A DNA stretch of 64,000 nt. It comes from Chelydra serpentina. Lineage: Eukaryota > Chordata > Testudines > Chelydridae. The notes beneath the pieces are model-generated. The model did not search any database. It had not been told where the DNA came from and saw only the letters and a list, made by a program, of their open reading frames with translations. A program made the translations under genes and the position numbers. The stretch lies in contig JBAIAC010000018.1 in assembly GCA_037349315.1 (NCBI GenBank), positions 5,952,001 to 6,016,000 of the forward strand, written 5' to 3'. Below are positions 47,906 through 59,643 of the stretch, piece by piece; position 1 is the first letter of the stretch, and each line of letters opens with the position of its first letter.

Positions 47906-50092
47906 GATCAGGTTGAAACTCAGAGTGCTTTGGGAATTCAATTGCTTATCCAAAATAGTACCCATGGGAAAAGACTAGGTCAACCCAAGGGATTGACATG
48001 AGAACAGTAGCAGATGAGGGAAAGGAGGATCAGAAGGGAAGGTCTGGACTAAAGTAGTACACATATTAATATAATGAGAAAAACTATACAGCTCTCCCAC
48101 ACCCTCTCTCTATAATCAAAGAAACTCAGTAATCTAGGAAAAAGAGAAAGCAGAAATAGAAAAATAGACTCCCACAGGCTCTGCATATACATACTAAAAG
48201 AAAAGAATACCTGAAAAATATTTTAAATATATTGTCAACTTATTTTCTTTTCTAATATTGTTTTGTTAACTGTAGAGCACCTAAGCCTCTTATTGGATGA
48301 AGGGAAACAATAAGTAAAAAATATAAATTAAACAGATACAACTTTTGTAAATATATAGGTGTTCTAAAATAAATTTTCAGAAAAGTTATTCTAAAAAAGG
48401 AACTCATTTATTAGTACAATAAAACTCTCCAGTTCTGAAATGCTGGTGTATGTCTACCATGTATATTCATTGATGAAAACACAGACTGCGATTGTTATTG
48501 CTTATGTAGTCCAACAAGCAATATTTTCAAAATCAAGATATTAACAAATCCTACAGAAACTACTTAAGCACACATGGTTAGAAAGATTATCATCTGTAAT
48601 ATATAACAAACTGTTTCTATATTGAAACAAAAAAGTTACAAAACACAGGCTTATAGTACCTCTACATGAGAGAGCCCTCAAGACAAATGAGCAGCTGCCC
48701 AGTTCGACCCTTTGAGCCCAGTCAGACGCAGAAGGCAAGTCAGTGGGAGTTGTAATCATTGTTTTCAGCACAGCCAGGCCCTCACCCTTGGTCTTTGCCC
48801 ATTCCCAAAAAAGGTATCCAGATCTAAAAACCGGCTAAAATGATCAAGGAAATCAACAACCACCACCAAAAAAACCACCGTAAGCACAAAAAAAATGCAG
48901 AGCTGCCTCATTGTTAACATCTCATAACCTATTCCTAAAGAAAGCAAGCTAGAGACAGGAATAATTGGCATTATCTACACTCATTTAGAAAAGCACTTAA
49001 GCACCTTGTGTAGAGAGGTGTTCATAATCCCCACCAATAAGAAAACCAATATTCTTCTGTATTCCCTTGCAAGGTGAACTGTTTTTTTTTTCCCCCTTCT
49101 TCAAGCAATGAAGGATATAGACCTAGTTTGTAGACTGAAATCCAAAGCTCTGATAGAACCTCTCAACATCTGTCTACCTTTCATCACAGAACATTTACCT
49201 CGGAAACAGTCAACTCTATCTGAATACAATCAGACTTGTCCACAAAATAGATAGAAAAGTCTCACAGTGCAAAACACTTGATAGCGTCAGGGTGAAGACA
49301 CCCCAAATATATATATATTTGCCATATACTCTGGCTATGATGGAGTTGAAGAAAGTTTTCTTTACTGCCAACATAGTTTCATGAAAGTCCTGACTACTGG
49401 ATCTTCATACTCTGTGTGTGTGTAAATATCTATATTTATATATATACACACACACAGTATGTGTAGATTTGGCGGGTAGTATAGACATACCCTCAGTGTG
49501 GATCAAAATGTTAAAAAATTATTCAGATGTGTCAGTTTAGTAACTGATAGACAATTTTTAAAAATCAAAACCCATTTTAAGTTTTTTTTGGAAACCAGAA
49601 TATTTTCATTTATTCTTTTACATTTAGAAAGTAAAATGTCTAAATAAATATGATTTTTTAAAGTTATACAGAAATGTGAATTTTGAATAAAACCTTGTAT
49701 AGCAAACTTTTGCAAGAGTGCTTCCCCCCTCACCCCTTTTAAACAACCAACATATAGTAAGGTAGAATGCTTCAGTGAAACATCTGAGGTCTGAGAGCCA
49801 GGAATACTTAAGTCTGATCCAAGCTCAAACACTAATTTTACTGTGCAGCTTTGAATGTCATTTAACCTATATGTAAACTGAAATAAAATTTACCTTAATC
49901 GCACAGGTATTTTGTGAGGTTATTTATGTTTGCATAGTGCTTTGAAAATGTGAAGTATTACATGAAGCCTCTGCTGAGGTAGCAGCATAATACACCCATA
50001 GAAAATGGGATTTCAAATGGAAAAGCTAACAGCTTCAACTCCTATTCAATGTTAGCATATAACACTTGGAAATCATTAGGAATGGAGTCAAC
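47906..50092 (-). other. STPG2 intron
   Basis: No gene. 49413-49456 is a GT/AT/AC inverted repeat. 49460-49496 is a lone Harbinger-type MITE end (GGTAGTATAGACATACCCTC). 49775-49980 reads like a diverged MIR. Confidence 0.45.
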
Positions 50093-50165
50093 TTAAAGAA
50101 CAGGATTACTTTTGGCACCTTAGAGACTAACAAATTTATTTCAGCATAAGCTTTCGTGGGCTACA
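50093..50165 (+). repeat. Sauropsid interspersed repeat fragment
   Basis: Contains TTTTGGCACCTTAGAGACTA, then AATTTATTTCAGCATAAGCT and TTCGTGGGCTACA. Related to the repeats at 24227-24312 and 42691-42887. Confidence 0.65.
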
Positions 50166-50504
50166 ACTTAATGACTCTACTGCCCCCTAATGCACTTGCT
50201 GGAAAAATAGTTACAGGGAATAAACACTAACAACAAAGAAGTGCTGAATTATTCCCATATTTATTTTTGTTAATTACAAACTAAAAATTACTGTCTCCCA
50301 TTACTATGAATAAGGTGAAGTTTTGAGTAATATATGTAAATGACTCAAATCCACCATGCAACTGTAACAAAGAATAGTGATTATATGCCATTCAGCTAAA
50401 ACACAGAACTTCATATTGCATCTTGTTCAAGGCAAATGTCAATGACTGGGGCACTCAGAGAGCACCTTCATCACTACCCAATGAACTGCACTGCCTAGCT
50501 AGTT

Positions 50505-50853
50505 TAGGTAGTTTCACAGTCACAAACACACACCGGGCTGCTTATCTTTTATCAAGATGTGTATTTATTCCTCTCTTACATAATAATATTGTGCAGTGCA
50601 GGCTTACAGCAACAGTGGGCTTCCATACAGCCCTTACACATGCTCACCCTCTGAGCCTCCTTCTGAGCTACCCGCTTGCTGCCTACTTCCTCCCCTTATA
50701 TTCTCCCCAATTACCTTGTTAGCCCAGGGATTGTCACCCAGGTGCTCACAGTCCCCCAACATAAAGTGTGTAATTGCCCTCAGCTGGGCCTGCTGCCTTC
50801 TCCAGTCTGCAGCAATGTCAGTGATTAGGATGCTGCTGATAGCACCCTGTCAC
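50505..50853 (-). mobile_element. Possible solo LTR
   Basis: Read on the minus strand, it begins TGTGACAGGGTGCTATCAGC, carries GGAATAAATACACATC as a candidate polyadenylation signal, and ends near GTGTTTGTGACTGTG. It is GC-richer than its flanks. No clean short target duplication was found, so the LTR call is tentative. Confidence 0.35.
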
Positions 50854-51832
50854 AGACAACAAACAGAAATGGGCAAAAATTTACACAAGACAAAAGGAAA
50901 AGCTTCAAGAGACCTCTTACAGAACAAGAGCACAGAATCTAAACACATTTGCATCACATGCATTTTGCAGATGAGCTACATTAAGTAACTAGTGACATAT
51001 ACATTTGTACTGTTTTTGTTTTGTTTTTGCATAAAAATTTGTCAGTGTAACATATTGCCTTGGTTGGTTTTAGTTCAGTTTAATTTTCATAAGCTACAAA
51101 CATGCAATTCCTTAAATCTGAGAGATCCAGACATTTGGTCAAATTCATTCCAGCTGATCACCAAAAACAAAGTCATCTCACCAGAAATTCATAAAGAGAA
51201 AATCCTTGTTAACTTACAAATCTTTTAAAGCAGAAATCACCATATAAGCCTGATGTGAGAGAACCAACAAATGACACACCACCCATAGAAAATAAAAAAG
51301 GAAGTTAGCATCACATTGCTAAATAACAGCAGATCTTTTCCCTCCTTGAAGGACCAAAATGATCATTAGTTCCCTGAAAGATCAGGGAAACATCAGTATC
51401 TAAGGTGTGACTGCCTTTTGGTTGTGATCAAGAAATTTCCCTCTTGGGGGTGCAGGACATCCAGTTCAGCAATAAGAGGTAAGTACTGACTCTGTTCTGA
51501 CTTTGGAGGAAGGGGCTATCTCCTGGCATTTTTATTCCAGATCTCAGCTTCAAACCTCCCCTCCACATTCATGGCCCCATGCTTTTTTGACCTTCTAATA
51601 CCCAAAAAGTATCTGACCCAATGGACTTTTCCAGAAATTGGGCCTTCTAATGGGTCTAGTTATGCTCTAATAAAAGTATAAGGTGATTTAATCAACAGTC
51701 TAGCCCCTTTAATATGGGAGAGCAGCTGTTGCTGCCAACAGCACAATGGTAACTTTCTTTTCCTTTCTCTCACTTCCCTGACATGTTGATCATTGGGTGT
51801 CTACTTTCCCATGTTGGCTTTATAGTGGTCTA
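50854..51832 (-). other. STPG2 intron
   Basis: No gene or repeat boundary recognised. Confidence 0.45.
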
Positions 51833-52480
51833 AAGCTTTGTCTTCACTGCCAAAAAAGTTGTGTTTTTACTGTGCGTTAACTAACACAGATAAGCTATCC
51901 CACTGCAAAATCCTAGTGAAGACATGGCACTGCTGTTTTTAATCGCAAGGTGAGCTAGGCAAGGCCAATCCTATTCTCCCCATCCATGGTCAACTTCTCT
52001 TATTAACAGGGGCGGCTCTAACAATTTTGCTGCCCCCAGCAGTCACCACCGCCGTGGCAATTCGTCGGCAGGTCCACCGCTCTTCCTGCCGCCGAATTGC
52101 CACTGCGGGACTCGGACTGCCGCCCCATTCTTGCCCGCCACGGCGGCAATTCAGCGGCGGGTGAGCGGACCTGCTGCCGAATTGCCGCCGCAGCGGGCGA
52201 GAATGGGGCGGCAGTCTGAGTCCCGTGGCGGCAATTCGGCGGCAGGAAGAGCGGTAGGCCTGCCACCAAATTGCCACCATGGGACTCGAACTGCCGCCCC
52301 ATTCTCGATGCCGCCCCAAGCATCAGCTTGGAAAGCTGGTGCCTGGAGCCGGCCCTGCTTATTAACCTTGTGGTAAAAACTACAGTGCTATGTCTTCACT
52401 AGGACTTTACAGCAGGATAGCTAATGCATGTTAGTTATTCCATAGTAAAGAGAATACTTTGTTTGCAGCAAAGACATAGC
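51833..52480. mobile_element. MITE interrupted by an hAT
   Basis: The left end GCTTTGTCTTCACTGCCAAA and the reversed right end GCTATGTCTTTGCTGCAAAC match as imperfect inverted repeats. Continuity is restored when the 52007-52357 hAT is removed. Limits are approximate and the superfamily is unclear. Confidence 0.6.
52007..52357. mobile_element. GC-rich hAT element (CAGGGC family)
   Basis: A 351-bp element with ends CAGGGGCGGCTC and, reversed, CAGGGCCGGCTC. A perfect 8-bp duplication, CTTATTAA, lies at 51999-52006 and 52358-52365. The interior is CpG-rich with repeated CCGAATTGCCGCC units and a large internal inverted repeat centred near 52165. Long open frames here on both strands are by-products of the repeat. 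Confidence 0.88.
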
Positions 52481-54228
52481 ATCGGCTTTAGGGGCTTTCA
52501 GCTATAGAGGGGACTAGTGTTTTGGGTAGGCAATCTTTTGGGATCAAACTAAAACAAGCAAAGATTGGACTAGAAGTCTTCATGGCACACTTGAAAAATA
52601 AAGACATGGTCCCAATGTCCTCTGGAATAAACATTCTTTGCAAATCAACTGTGATTTGGATGTTTAATTCTCATAAATGTTAATGGAAGTCAAACAGTTA
52701 AATTCCTAAGAAATCTGTGAAAATGTTAACCCATACTATTTCAATATCCTGATTTATGTTAACATTCTACTGTGGAAAAAAAAGTAGAGTCTCTGATGGG
52801 CAGGTAAGCATTACAATTAAAACAGGAAAGGTGGTGGCCAAAAGTCTAACAGAGATGCCATTTCTGCACTAGTGAGTTGTACAGACTTCTTTGTTGGATC
52901 CTTTTTTATTTTGGACGCATGGTTTGTTTGTTTTTTCATTAAAGTTTCCAGATTTTACTAAAGAACATACTGGGGGGGGGGGGTTGTGTTTGTTTTTTTA
53001 CAGTGATGGTTTACTCTTTAAAAAAAATAAACGATGGTGCCAAAGCAAATTAAGACCCTGAAAACACAAAACAGCCATAAAAGCTCTTGTGTTTCAGGGA
53101 GTAAGACTGCAAGACAGTGTTTCTCTGCTGCCATTTCCCAAGCTCCAGCACATACGTAATTGTAATCAACCAGGGTTGAATTACAAGTGAACAAGACTTC
53201 CCTCAGATATCTCTCCAGACAGTGTTACTCATTATTAAATCACTTTACAAAAGAATTAACCTCAAATTAGAGTAATTTGCACTGGTGTCTCTAAACTTCA
53301 GGATAAACTTTCAACTTTGAGATACAATCATACAAGGGTCTGAGCAGTGTGCCCCAGATAAAGCATAGGAGTTAAGCACATTCATAACTTTAAGTACTAA
53401 GAAGTTTCATTAAAGTCAATGGGACTATTCATATACTTTTAGTAACACATTCACTTAAGTGCTTTGCTGGATTTGGGCCAAATGCTCAGCACATTGCAAG
53501 ATCAAGCCCTTGCAGAGAAACTACAAAACATAAGTCAAAATCATACTGCTTTAAAATAACATGATGAAAATGTTACACAAGTATTCCAGGTTCTGAATGG
53601 GACTGTGCTCTAATGGTTATAGACTCTTCTGCATCATCTTCCCAGCCTTCCCCATCCTGCCTCCATACTTTAGAAAGTCCTACTCCAGCCTGTGCCCTTA
53701 TTTCCCTATCGCCCTCTTCTCCTGTTCCTGTCTTCCCCACCCCAGCTTTCTCTGTCTCTCTCCTCACTTTCCCCTCTTCCTCATCTATCTACATTGAAGT
53801 GTGGCCACTTCCTCTTTTTCCTCCACACTGCCCTGGCACTAGCAGGAGATGCATTGAGAGTACAAAAGAGACAGCCTTCCCTGCTCTCAGTTGCCCCAGC
53901 AGCCCATGTCATTCTTTGTCATAACTGGCAAATAATGAGATTATTAATTATTCTATGCACCATGCAAAGCAACCTTACAAAAATACAGAAGACTACAAAG
54001 CAAACTATGGATAAGAGTTTGACTATTGTTTGCTTGCCGTTAATTTTATTTCATCTATCGCTCGTTCAGGGAAGAGACTGGGGTGAAGGGGAAGAATGGT
54101 AGTTTCTACTCTAGCTCTGGCTGCAATCCCAGAGGAAATGAATATTTTGGCTAAAATTATCAGCATCAAAATAGTCTGTCAAAACATCTAACTTGCTTCA
54201 GCATAAACAGCTTGTTTAGATATACAAG
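52481..54228 (-). other. STPG2 intron
   Basis: No gene. Contains a 12-G run at 52972-52983 and a CT-rich stretch at about 53640-53860 that produces spurious frames. Confidence 0.45.
53339..53479. repeat. Palindromic sauropsid MITE-like repeat
   Basis: The core TTAAAGTCAATGGGACTATT is flanked by inverted TTAAGCAC/CACTTAAG-type arms, ending ACTTAAGTGCTTTGCTGGAT. Same family as 19621-19747. Confidence 0.6.
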
Positions 54229-54352
54229 TAGGGCCCTACAGAACTCACGGCCATTAAAAACGCATCACAGACCATGAAATCCGGTTTCCCCACCATGAAA
54301 TCTGATCTTTTGTGTGCTTTTACTCTATACTATACAGATTTCACGGGGGGAG

Positions 54353-55092
54353 ACCAGCATTTCTCAAACTGGGGGGTCCTGACCTAAAAGGGAGTTACAG
54401 CGTGCGGGGAGGGGGTTTGCAAGATTATTTTAGGAGGGTTGTGGTATTGCCTCCCTTACTTCTGCGCTGCCTTCACAGCTGGGCAGCCGGAGAGTGGCAG
54501 CTGTCGGCTGGGTGCCCAGCTCTGAAGGCAGCACCCCGCCAGTAGCAGCACATACCATACCATGCCATCCTTACTTCTGCACTGCTGCCTTCAGAACTGA
54601 GTGGCCAGAGAGTGGGGGCTGCTGACTGAGGGCCCAGCTCTGCGGGCAGCAGCGCAAAGGTAAGGGTGGCAATACCATACCTGCCCTCCTTACTTCTGCA
54701 CCATGCTTACTTCTGTGCTGGTGGTGGCTCTGCCTTCAGAGCTAGGCTCTCAGCGAGCAGCCACCACTCTCCAGCTGCCCAGCTCTGAAGGCAGCACCAC
54801 CACCAACAGCAGTGCAGAAGTAAGGGTAGCAGTACCACAACTCCGCCTACAATAACCTTGTAACCCCACCCACCAACTCCTTTTTGGGTCAGGACCCAGT
54901 AGTGTAGCCGGGGGGGGGGAGCAGCCACTCCCCCACTGAGCAGAAGTGGCACCTTTTTTGTGCTCCGACGCCTTTTGCTCCTACGCTGCAGCCAGAGCGG
55001 AGCTTTTTTTTTGCTCCCGGCGCCTTTTTTTAGCTCCGCTCCCCCTGTGCTCTAAACCTGGCTACGCCACTCTCAGGACCCCTAGAATTACA
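54353..55092. mobile_element. hAT-like insert with duplicated GC-rich cassette
   Basis: The left end is CAGCATTTCTCAAACTGGGG; the right end is degraded near ATTACAGCACTG. Three partly inverted copies of a GC-rich cassette (GCCCAGCTCTGAAGGCAGCA, then CACCACC) fill 54465-54800. A related cassette lies in the element at 60792-61722. The right boundary is approximate. Confidence 0.5.
54897..55072. mobile_element. Short hAT element, innermost layer
   Basis: A 176-bp element with ends CAGTAGTGTAGCC and, reversed, GAGTGGCGTAGCC. A perfect 8-bp duplication, TCAGGACC, lies at 54889-54896 and 55073-55080. It contains poly-G and poly-T runs and GCTCCGCTCC-type repeats. Confidence 0.82.
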
Positions 55093-55447
55093 GCACTGTG
55101 AAATTTCAGATTTGAATAGCTGAAATCATGAAATTTACCATTTTTAAAATCCCACGACCATGAAATTGATCAAAATGGACCAGGAATTTGGTAGGGCCCT
55201 ATATATGTGGCAGTTTGCATCCCTTAAAGCTATTGTTTCAGTCTGTCTGTAGACTCATTAAGACAACTGCCTCAACCTGGTATTCAGACGGATAGCTTTG
55301 CCACCAAAAGAGCCAGAAACTGCATGTATTTAAAAAAGAAATCTTGAATTCTGCAGAAAATGGTGGGACCAGAGGAGGACGGTTTGTTCAGCCCACAAGC
55401 ATATTCCTTCTTAATTCAGCCCCTGTACTCTTTACAGCATTGCTTGC

Positions 55448-55522
55448 TAATCATAGAATCATAGAATCTCAGGGTTGGAAGGGACCTTAGGAGGTCATCT
55501 AGTCCAACCCCCTGCTCAAAAC
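55448..55522 (-). mobile_element. CR1 / turtle SINE 3' tail fragment
   Basis: Reads on the minus strand as GTTGGACTAGATGACCTCC then CAACCCTGAG and two ATTCTATG units. This end is shared by CR1 and the turtle SINE, so the parent cannot be told. Confidence 0.85.
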
Positions 55523-55855
55523 TAGTGGCTACTTTCGTGTTCCCTTTCCAGCCAGGTGGAACTAGAAGAGGTTGTAGCAACAACCTTTTAAAGCTATACT
55601 GTTTTCTATTCTTTGTGCCAAATTCAACAATCGTGAAGTAGCTCCCATTTGACTTATTTCAATGGAGTTGCACCCATATAAATCAAAACTGAAATTTGCT
55701 CTATAGCTAGCCCAAAATATATAATGGTGCCAATACCATTAACTTTCACTCTTAAGAAAAAACATGTCATGACAGCATTTTATTGTTAAAGATCAACCTT
55801 ACATTATTTTGAAATCCTGTGGCCAGTCTTATAAAATTGTTCTAAAATTACTTAC

Positions 55856-56020
55856 AATTACTGGTTGATAGAATGCTGGGCCCAGTGTCACATCTCTTTG
55901 AGGTGGATATTGTTTAATAAGAGTGCCATCCTCAGCTTCTTCATACCCAAATGCTTGTCCTGGAGAAGGGATAGAGGGACCATCCACTTTTCGGTAGACT
56001 TTTATACTGCCAGCAGTCCT
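55856..56020 (-). CDS. STPG2: STPG2 exon (third in the window)
   Basis: A 165-nt exon of 55 codons, phase 0 to phase 0, with acceptor TTTTTACAG and a perfect GTAAGT donor on the minus strand. The product contains SIPSPGQAFGYEEAEDGTL and RDVTLGPAFYQP, both highly characteristic of STPG2. The second is a degenerate PG repeat (LGPAFY). The frame is fully open and the acidic and proline-rich blocks are intact. The intron that follows is 16.3 kb and contains several transposon insertions (the nested hATs at 54.2-55.2 kb, the 51.8-52.5 kb composite and others), but the splice sites themselves are undisturbed. Confidence 0.94.
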
Positions 56021-56929
56021 CTGTAAAAACAATTAGATTGTGTTTTAAATTAAATCAAACACATTCCACCCATGTTGCATAAACTGAAGGTGAATGCACC
56101 CAAAGAAAAAGCCCTACACTTTATTTAAAAAGTGGTCTAGAATATTAACTTTTCATTTTTATGTTTTGAAGCTCATGTACTTTTAATAGATGTCAGTGTA
56201 CTAGTGAATCATTAAGTAATCACTGAACCATATAATGTCACATTTGTAGAAGGATAACAACAGTACAGCACTTTGCGTTCACATACTCTTACTGGCAGAG
56301 TGACAATTTAACTTTATTTTTCTGTGTAAACTTCCCCAATTTGATATTATCCCTTTTCAGCTAACTTCAAATTTCTGATCTGTTTATTTGCATGGATATA
56401 AATTCTACTAATGGTTTGGTAAAATAAAATTTACACTGTAATCTTTATGATTACATTAATACCTTCTTATATAATTGACTGTAATCTCATTTCTTTCAGT
56501 GATCTATTGCTACCAAATGTGCAATAAACTTTTGTCATTTATGACCTAAAGGTAATTCAACTGCCATGCTGATAAATTACAAATAAAAGTCACATGAGGA
56601 AAGCTGGCACATAAAGTATGATACAATAAAGCAATGATGCAAAACACATCTAAGGAGTTCTACTCTATTTGAAGTTAACTACAGAAGCTCTTTAAAAACT
56701 TTCTGGTAACCATAAATGTAACCCATATAACTTAAAATGTTGCTATACCCTATTTCAGTAAATGTCAGACCTCCAAATCTGTGCTGACCATGGATTTTTG
56801 AGTCTGCACACTACTCAAGCACAAACCAATGAAATTCTACTGCTCTGCCAGGGAAAGGGCCAGTACAGGTAATTGCATGCACTGTAGCCAATGAGGAAAG
56901 CACCAAGTAACTTTCTGACTGTTCCCTAA

Positions 56930-57000
56930 GGGTATGTCTAACAGCAGTCGGGAGGTGTAATTGCAGCACAGGTAGGCATACCTGAGCTAGCTTTGAAGTC
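56930..57000. repeat. Harbinger-type MITE end fragment
   Basis: AAGGGTATGTCTAACAGCAG followed by TCGGGAGGTGTAATTGCAGC resembles the left end of a Harbinger-type MITE. The other end is missing. Confidence 0.5.
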
Positions 57001-57104
57001 TTACCTCCCCACTCCCAGGTGAGCAGGCTATAGATTTTTCTGGGGTGGGTTGCTCTTGATCTCTCCTGTTAAAGCTTTCTACTTTGTATAGATACTGTAC
57101 TTAA

Positions 57105-57345
57105 ATATGCCTCAGAGAAGGGCCTTGAACTTAGTTCTCTCCCCTGCCAGCTGAGCGCCCTAACCACCAGGCTACATGATATTTTCCTCAACCTTGCCTC
57201 TTGACACCATTCCACTTTCATAATTATGTAAATATCTCTTGGACCAAAGAAAACAAGTGAGAATTACTCTATAGCATGGTGATTGAGGCACTCACCTGGG
57301 AGGTAGGAGAAGCAGATGCACATCCCGCCTCTGAATCAGGCAGAG
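57105..57345. repeat. Inverted pair of tRNA-like units
   Basis: The left arm on the minus strand reads GTGGTTAGGGCGCTCAGCTG followed by GTTCAAGGCCC, resembling A and B boxes. The right arm on the plus strand reads TGGTGATTGAGGCACTCACC and then a degraded B-box-like ACATCCCGCC. The two arms face away from a shared centre. Confidence 0.5.
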
Positions 57346-57689
57346 AGAATATTCTACTTTTAGTGTACACTGGAAGATTAGTCTTTTAAAAGATTTATTC
57401 TTATTTGAAATGATTTCATAATAGTTCTATAGCTTATTGTTTGCTTAATTTTTCAGAATTTATTTTCCCCACATTAATTCAACTTCCTCCCATCACCTGA
57501 TCTGTCTTGTGATAATTGTGAGCACCACTGTAGGTAAAGCAATTGTACCAATTCAGAATGGTTTTGAAAAGATTAAGTTCAGTAATATGTTTATATAGTG
57601 TTTTTATAAATTTTATGTCAACATTTGTGATCAATATCAAATTTCAAGAAAAAGAATTAATATGGCATAGTCCTTTTTTATTAACGTAC

Positions 57690-57848
57690 CAGTTGACTAT
57701 GTTCTTTAGGCTCTCTCTGCTTCCTTTTATTAATCTCTAACCCCTCAGCAGGAGGTTGGTTATAGCTTCCAGGTCCTGGAGAGTCTGTACTGATCTCTTT
57801 GAAACGTTTTTCTTTGTTCTGCGGACTCTTACCACCTTTTATATTATT
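57690..57848 (-). CDS. STPG2: STPG2 exon (second in the window)
   Basis: A 159-nt exon of exactly 53 codons, phase 0 at both ends, bounded on the minus strand by an acceptor (ATATTTTTAG) and a GTACGT donor. The translation begins with a lysine- and asparagine-rich stretch (GGKSPQNKEKRFKEI) leading into the repeat motif SPGPGSYNQPP, then a charged tail rich in K, R and E. The GG-x-x-x-QN-x-x-x-RF segment before a PGPGSY box is the expected second PG repeat of STPG2, directly continuing the preceding exon. No frameshift or stop is visible, so the exon looks under coding constraint. The intron to the next exon is short, about 1.7 kb. Confidence 0.93.
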
Positions 57849-58224
57849 CTAAAAATATGAAAAAATGAATATTCTATGAAATTATAAAGTAAAATGAATT
57901 ATGAACTTGACAAGAACTTCACAAAATAAAAGAACAGTTGATAGCCAATCCTTTAAACCGAAGAGCTGACAATGTCTGCACTAATTTATATTAAAATACT
58001 CTAGATACAGATCAATTTTCTTTTCTCAATATTGTTTTACTTAAAATAGGAAATGCAACTATTTAGATAAAGAGGCTGAAAAAGTTTGTTTCGCCTCTGC
58101 ATTCTCTAATGACATGCTATTTTAAAATTTCTTACAGCAATACTCCTCAGTGAATTACAAGTATCTCTGTGCTTTCTAATGCAGTAAGATAGTTGTTGTT
58201 GTTTCGTCTTTTTCTAGTAAAGGA

Positions 58225-58378
58225 AAAACACTATATCATTTATTATCATCTATTTGTTCATATTGCAGTAGCACCTAAGAGAGCCCCAAACATGGACCAG
58301 GAGCCCAACATGGTAGGTACTGTACAAACAGAACAAAAAGATGGTCTCTGCCCCAGAGAACTTACAATCTAATGCTGT
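58225..58378. repeat. Old amniote or sauropsid interspersed repeat
   Basis: Blocks TATTGCAGTAGCACCTAAGA, ACATGGACCAGGAGCCCAAC, and GGTCTCTGCCCCAGAGAAC with TTACAATCTAA in an order I recognise from reptile genomes. A fragment of the same kind is at 45155-45262. Confidence 0.55.
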
Positions 58379-59355
58379 GCCACCAAAAGTTAGAGCACTG
58401 GCTCCTTCTATATAAATATCAATAGGTTTAAACAAATTTGAGTTGAATTGTACATACAAAAGCTTCTGCATTTTCAATACACTGGATCCAGAATCAATAG
58501 GTTATGTTCTTCTTATCAATGATTGAGAAGTAGCAGCAGCACCAGTAGTAAACAAGTTCTACTATAAGAATCCAGATAATGACAGCTTTAGAACCACCAA
58601 CTATGTGACCTTTGGTTTCTAATGAGTGCCTGTCACTGTCCCTTCTTGGGGGCTGGGGCCTTTGATAGGCCTTCAAGAAAGTGAAGAGGAGTGAGGAGGA
58701 AGTCCAAAGAGGAGGGAGGAGCTACTGATGTCCGACATGTTGAGACATTACTTACAGAATTACAACTCATGTAGCTATTGTAGGGGTTAGAACTGGCTCA
58801 TAATATGAATAGGTTTTGCCTTTTTCTTCGGAACACAGTAGAAGAAACAGAAATGAGGTACTCCTGATGTCTCAATTTAAAGGGAACTAAGACATATTGT
58901 GGGAATAGAACCTCAAAGGAGCACCAAATACCTTATTTCAGCATTAGTGCTGCTACTGTACCTGACAATCATTGACAATAACAGCACAACTTATCCATAA
59001 CCAGAAGTTACAGTAATGCATTTTTATAATTACTCTACAAATGCAAATTTTACAGAAATATAAAATGTCAGAAATTGCTTGGTTTACTTCATTTTACCTG
59101 TGTTGTTTTATGACATATCACATTCCATCATGTATGCTGCATTATGTCATTTCACAGAATGCAGTATTAGTGTGACATTAACTAAACAAAGTAACATAAT
59201 ATATTATGACATATCAGGAAAGAAAGGAATAAAATGTCTTTCTAAAACAGGTTTACTTGTGCATTGCTTATAGTATTTCCCCCCACCGCTACCCTACCAT
59301 AAAAGAAAATGACTGTCTACAAATTCCATGTTGGATGACTGATAATCAACTCTAA
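58379..59355 (-). other. STPG2 intron
   Basis: No gene or repeat boundary recognised. Confidence 0.45.
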
Positions 59356-59643
59356 GGGCTTTGTATACACTTACCAGGGGTTCAACGTGTGGCAACAGAT
59401 GCATTGGCAGTCGATTTAGTGGGTCTAGACCCGCTAAACTGACCGCCGATCGCTCTCCGGTCAACTCCTGTACTCCACCTGAACGAGAAGCGCAAGGGGA
59501 GTCGACGGGAGAGCGTCTTCAGTCGACATCGCATAGTGAGGACCCCATGGTAAGTAGATCTAAACATCGACTTCAGCTACGTTATTCACGTAGCTGAAGT
59601 TACGTAACTTAGATCCATCTCCCCCCGTAGTGTAGACAAGGCC
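59356..59643. mobile_element. Harbinger-type MITE with hairpin
   Basis: A 288-bp element with ends GGGCTTTGTATACACTTACC and, reversed, GGCCTTGTCTACACTACGGG. A TAA duplication lies at 59353-59355 and 59644-59646. It carries the same 31-nt palindrome as the MITE at 31174-31448 (ACTTCAGCTACGT arms, 59570-59600), in the opposite orientation. Non-coding. Confidence 0.78.

Larger units (their letters stand above)
54229..55201. mobile_element. hAT element (TAGGGCCCTA ends) with nested insertions
   Basis: The ends are TAGGGCCCTACAGAACTC and, reversed, TAGGGCCCTACCAAATTCC. Both subterminal regions carry ATGAAAT(C/T)-type motifs. The flanks TATACAAG and TATATGTG match at 5 of 8 positions. It is filled by another hAT-like insert starting near 54353 (CAGCATTTCTCAAACTGGGG), which itself holds the element at 54897-55072. 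Confidence 0.75.

Noticed and set aside
50596..50988. 130-codon plus-strand frame
   Set aside because: It runs through a possible antisense LTR into unique DNA with no domain or splice support.
51990..52376. Three long overlapping frames of about 80-109 codons
   Set aside because: They are by-products of the CpG-rich palindromic hAT; composition is repetitive and no domain is recognisable.
53573..54102. Serine/proline-rich and glycine/glutamate-rich frames on both strands
   Set aside because: A CT-rich low-complexity tract explains them.
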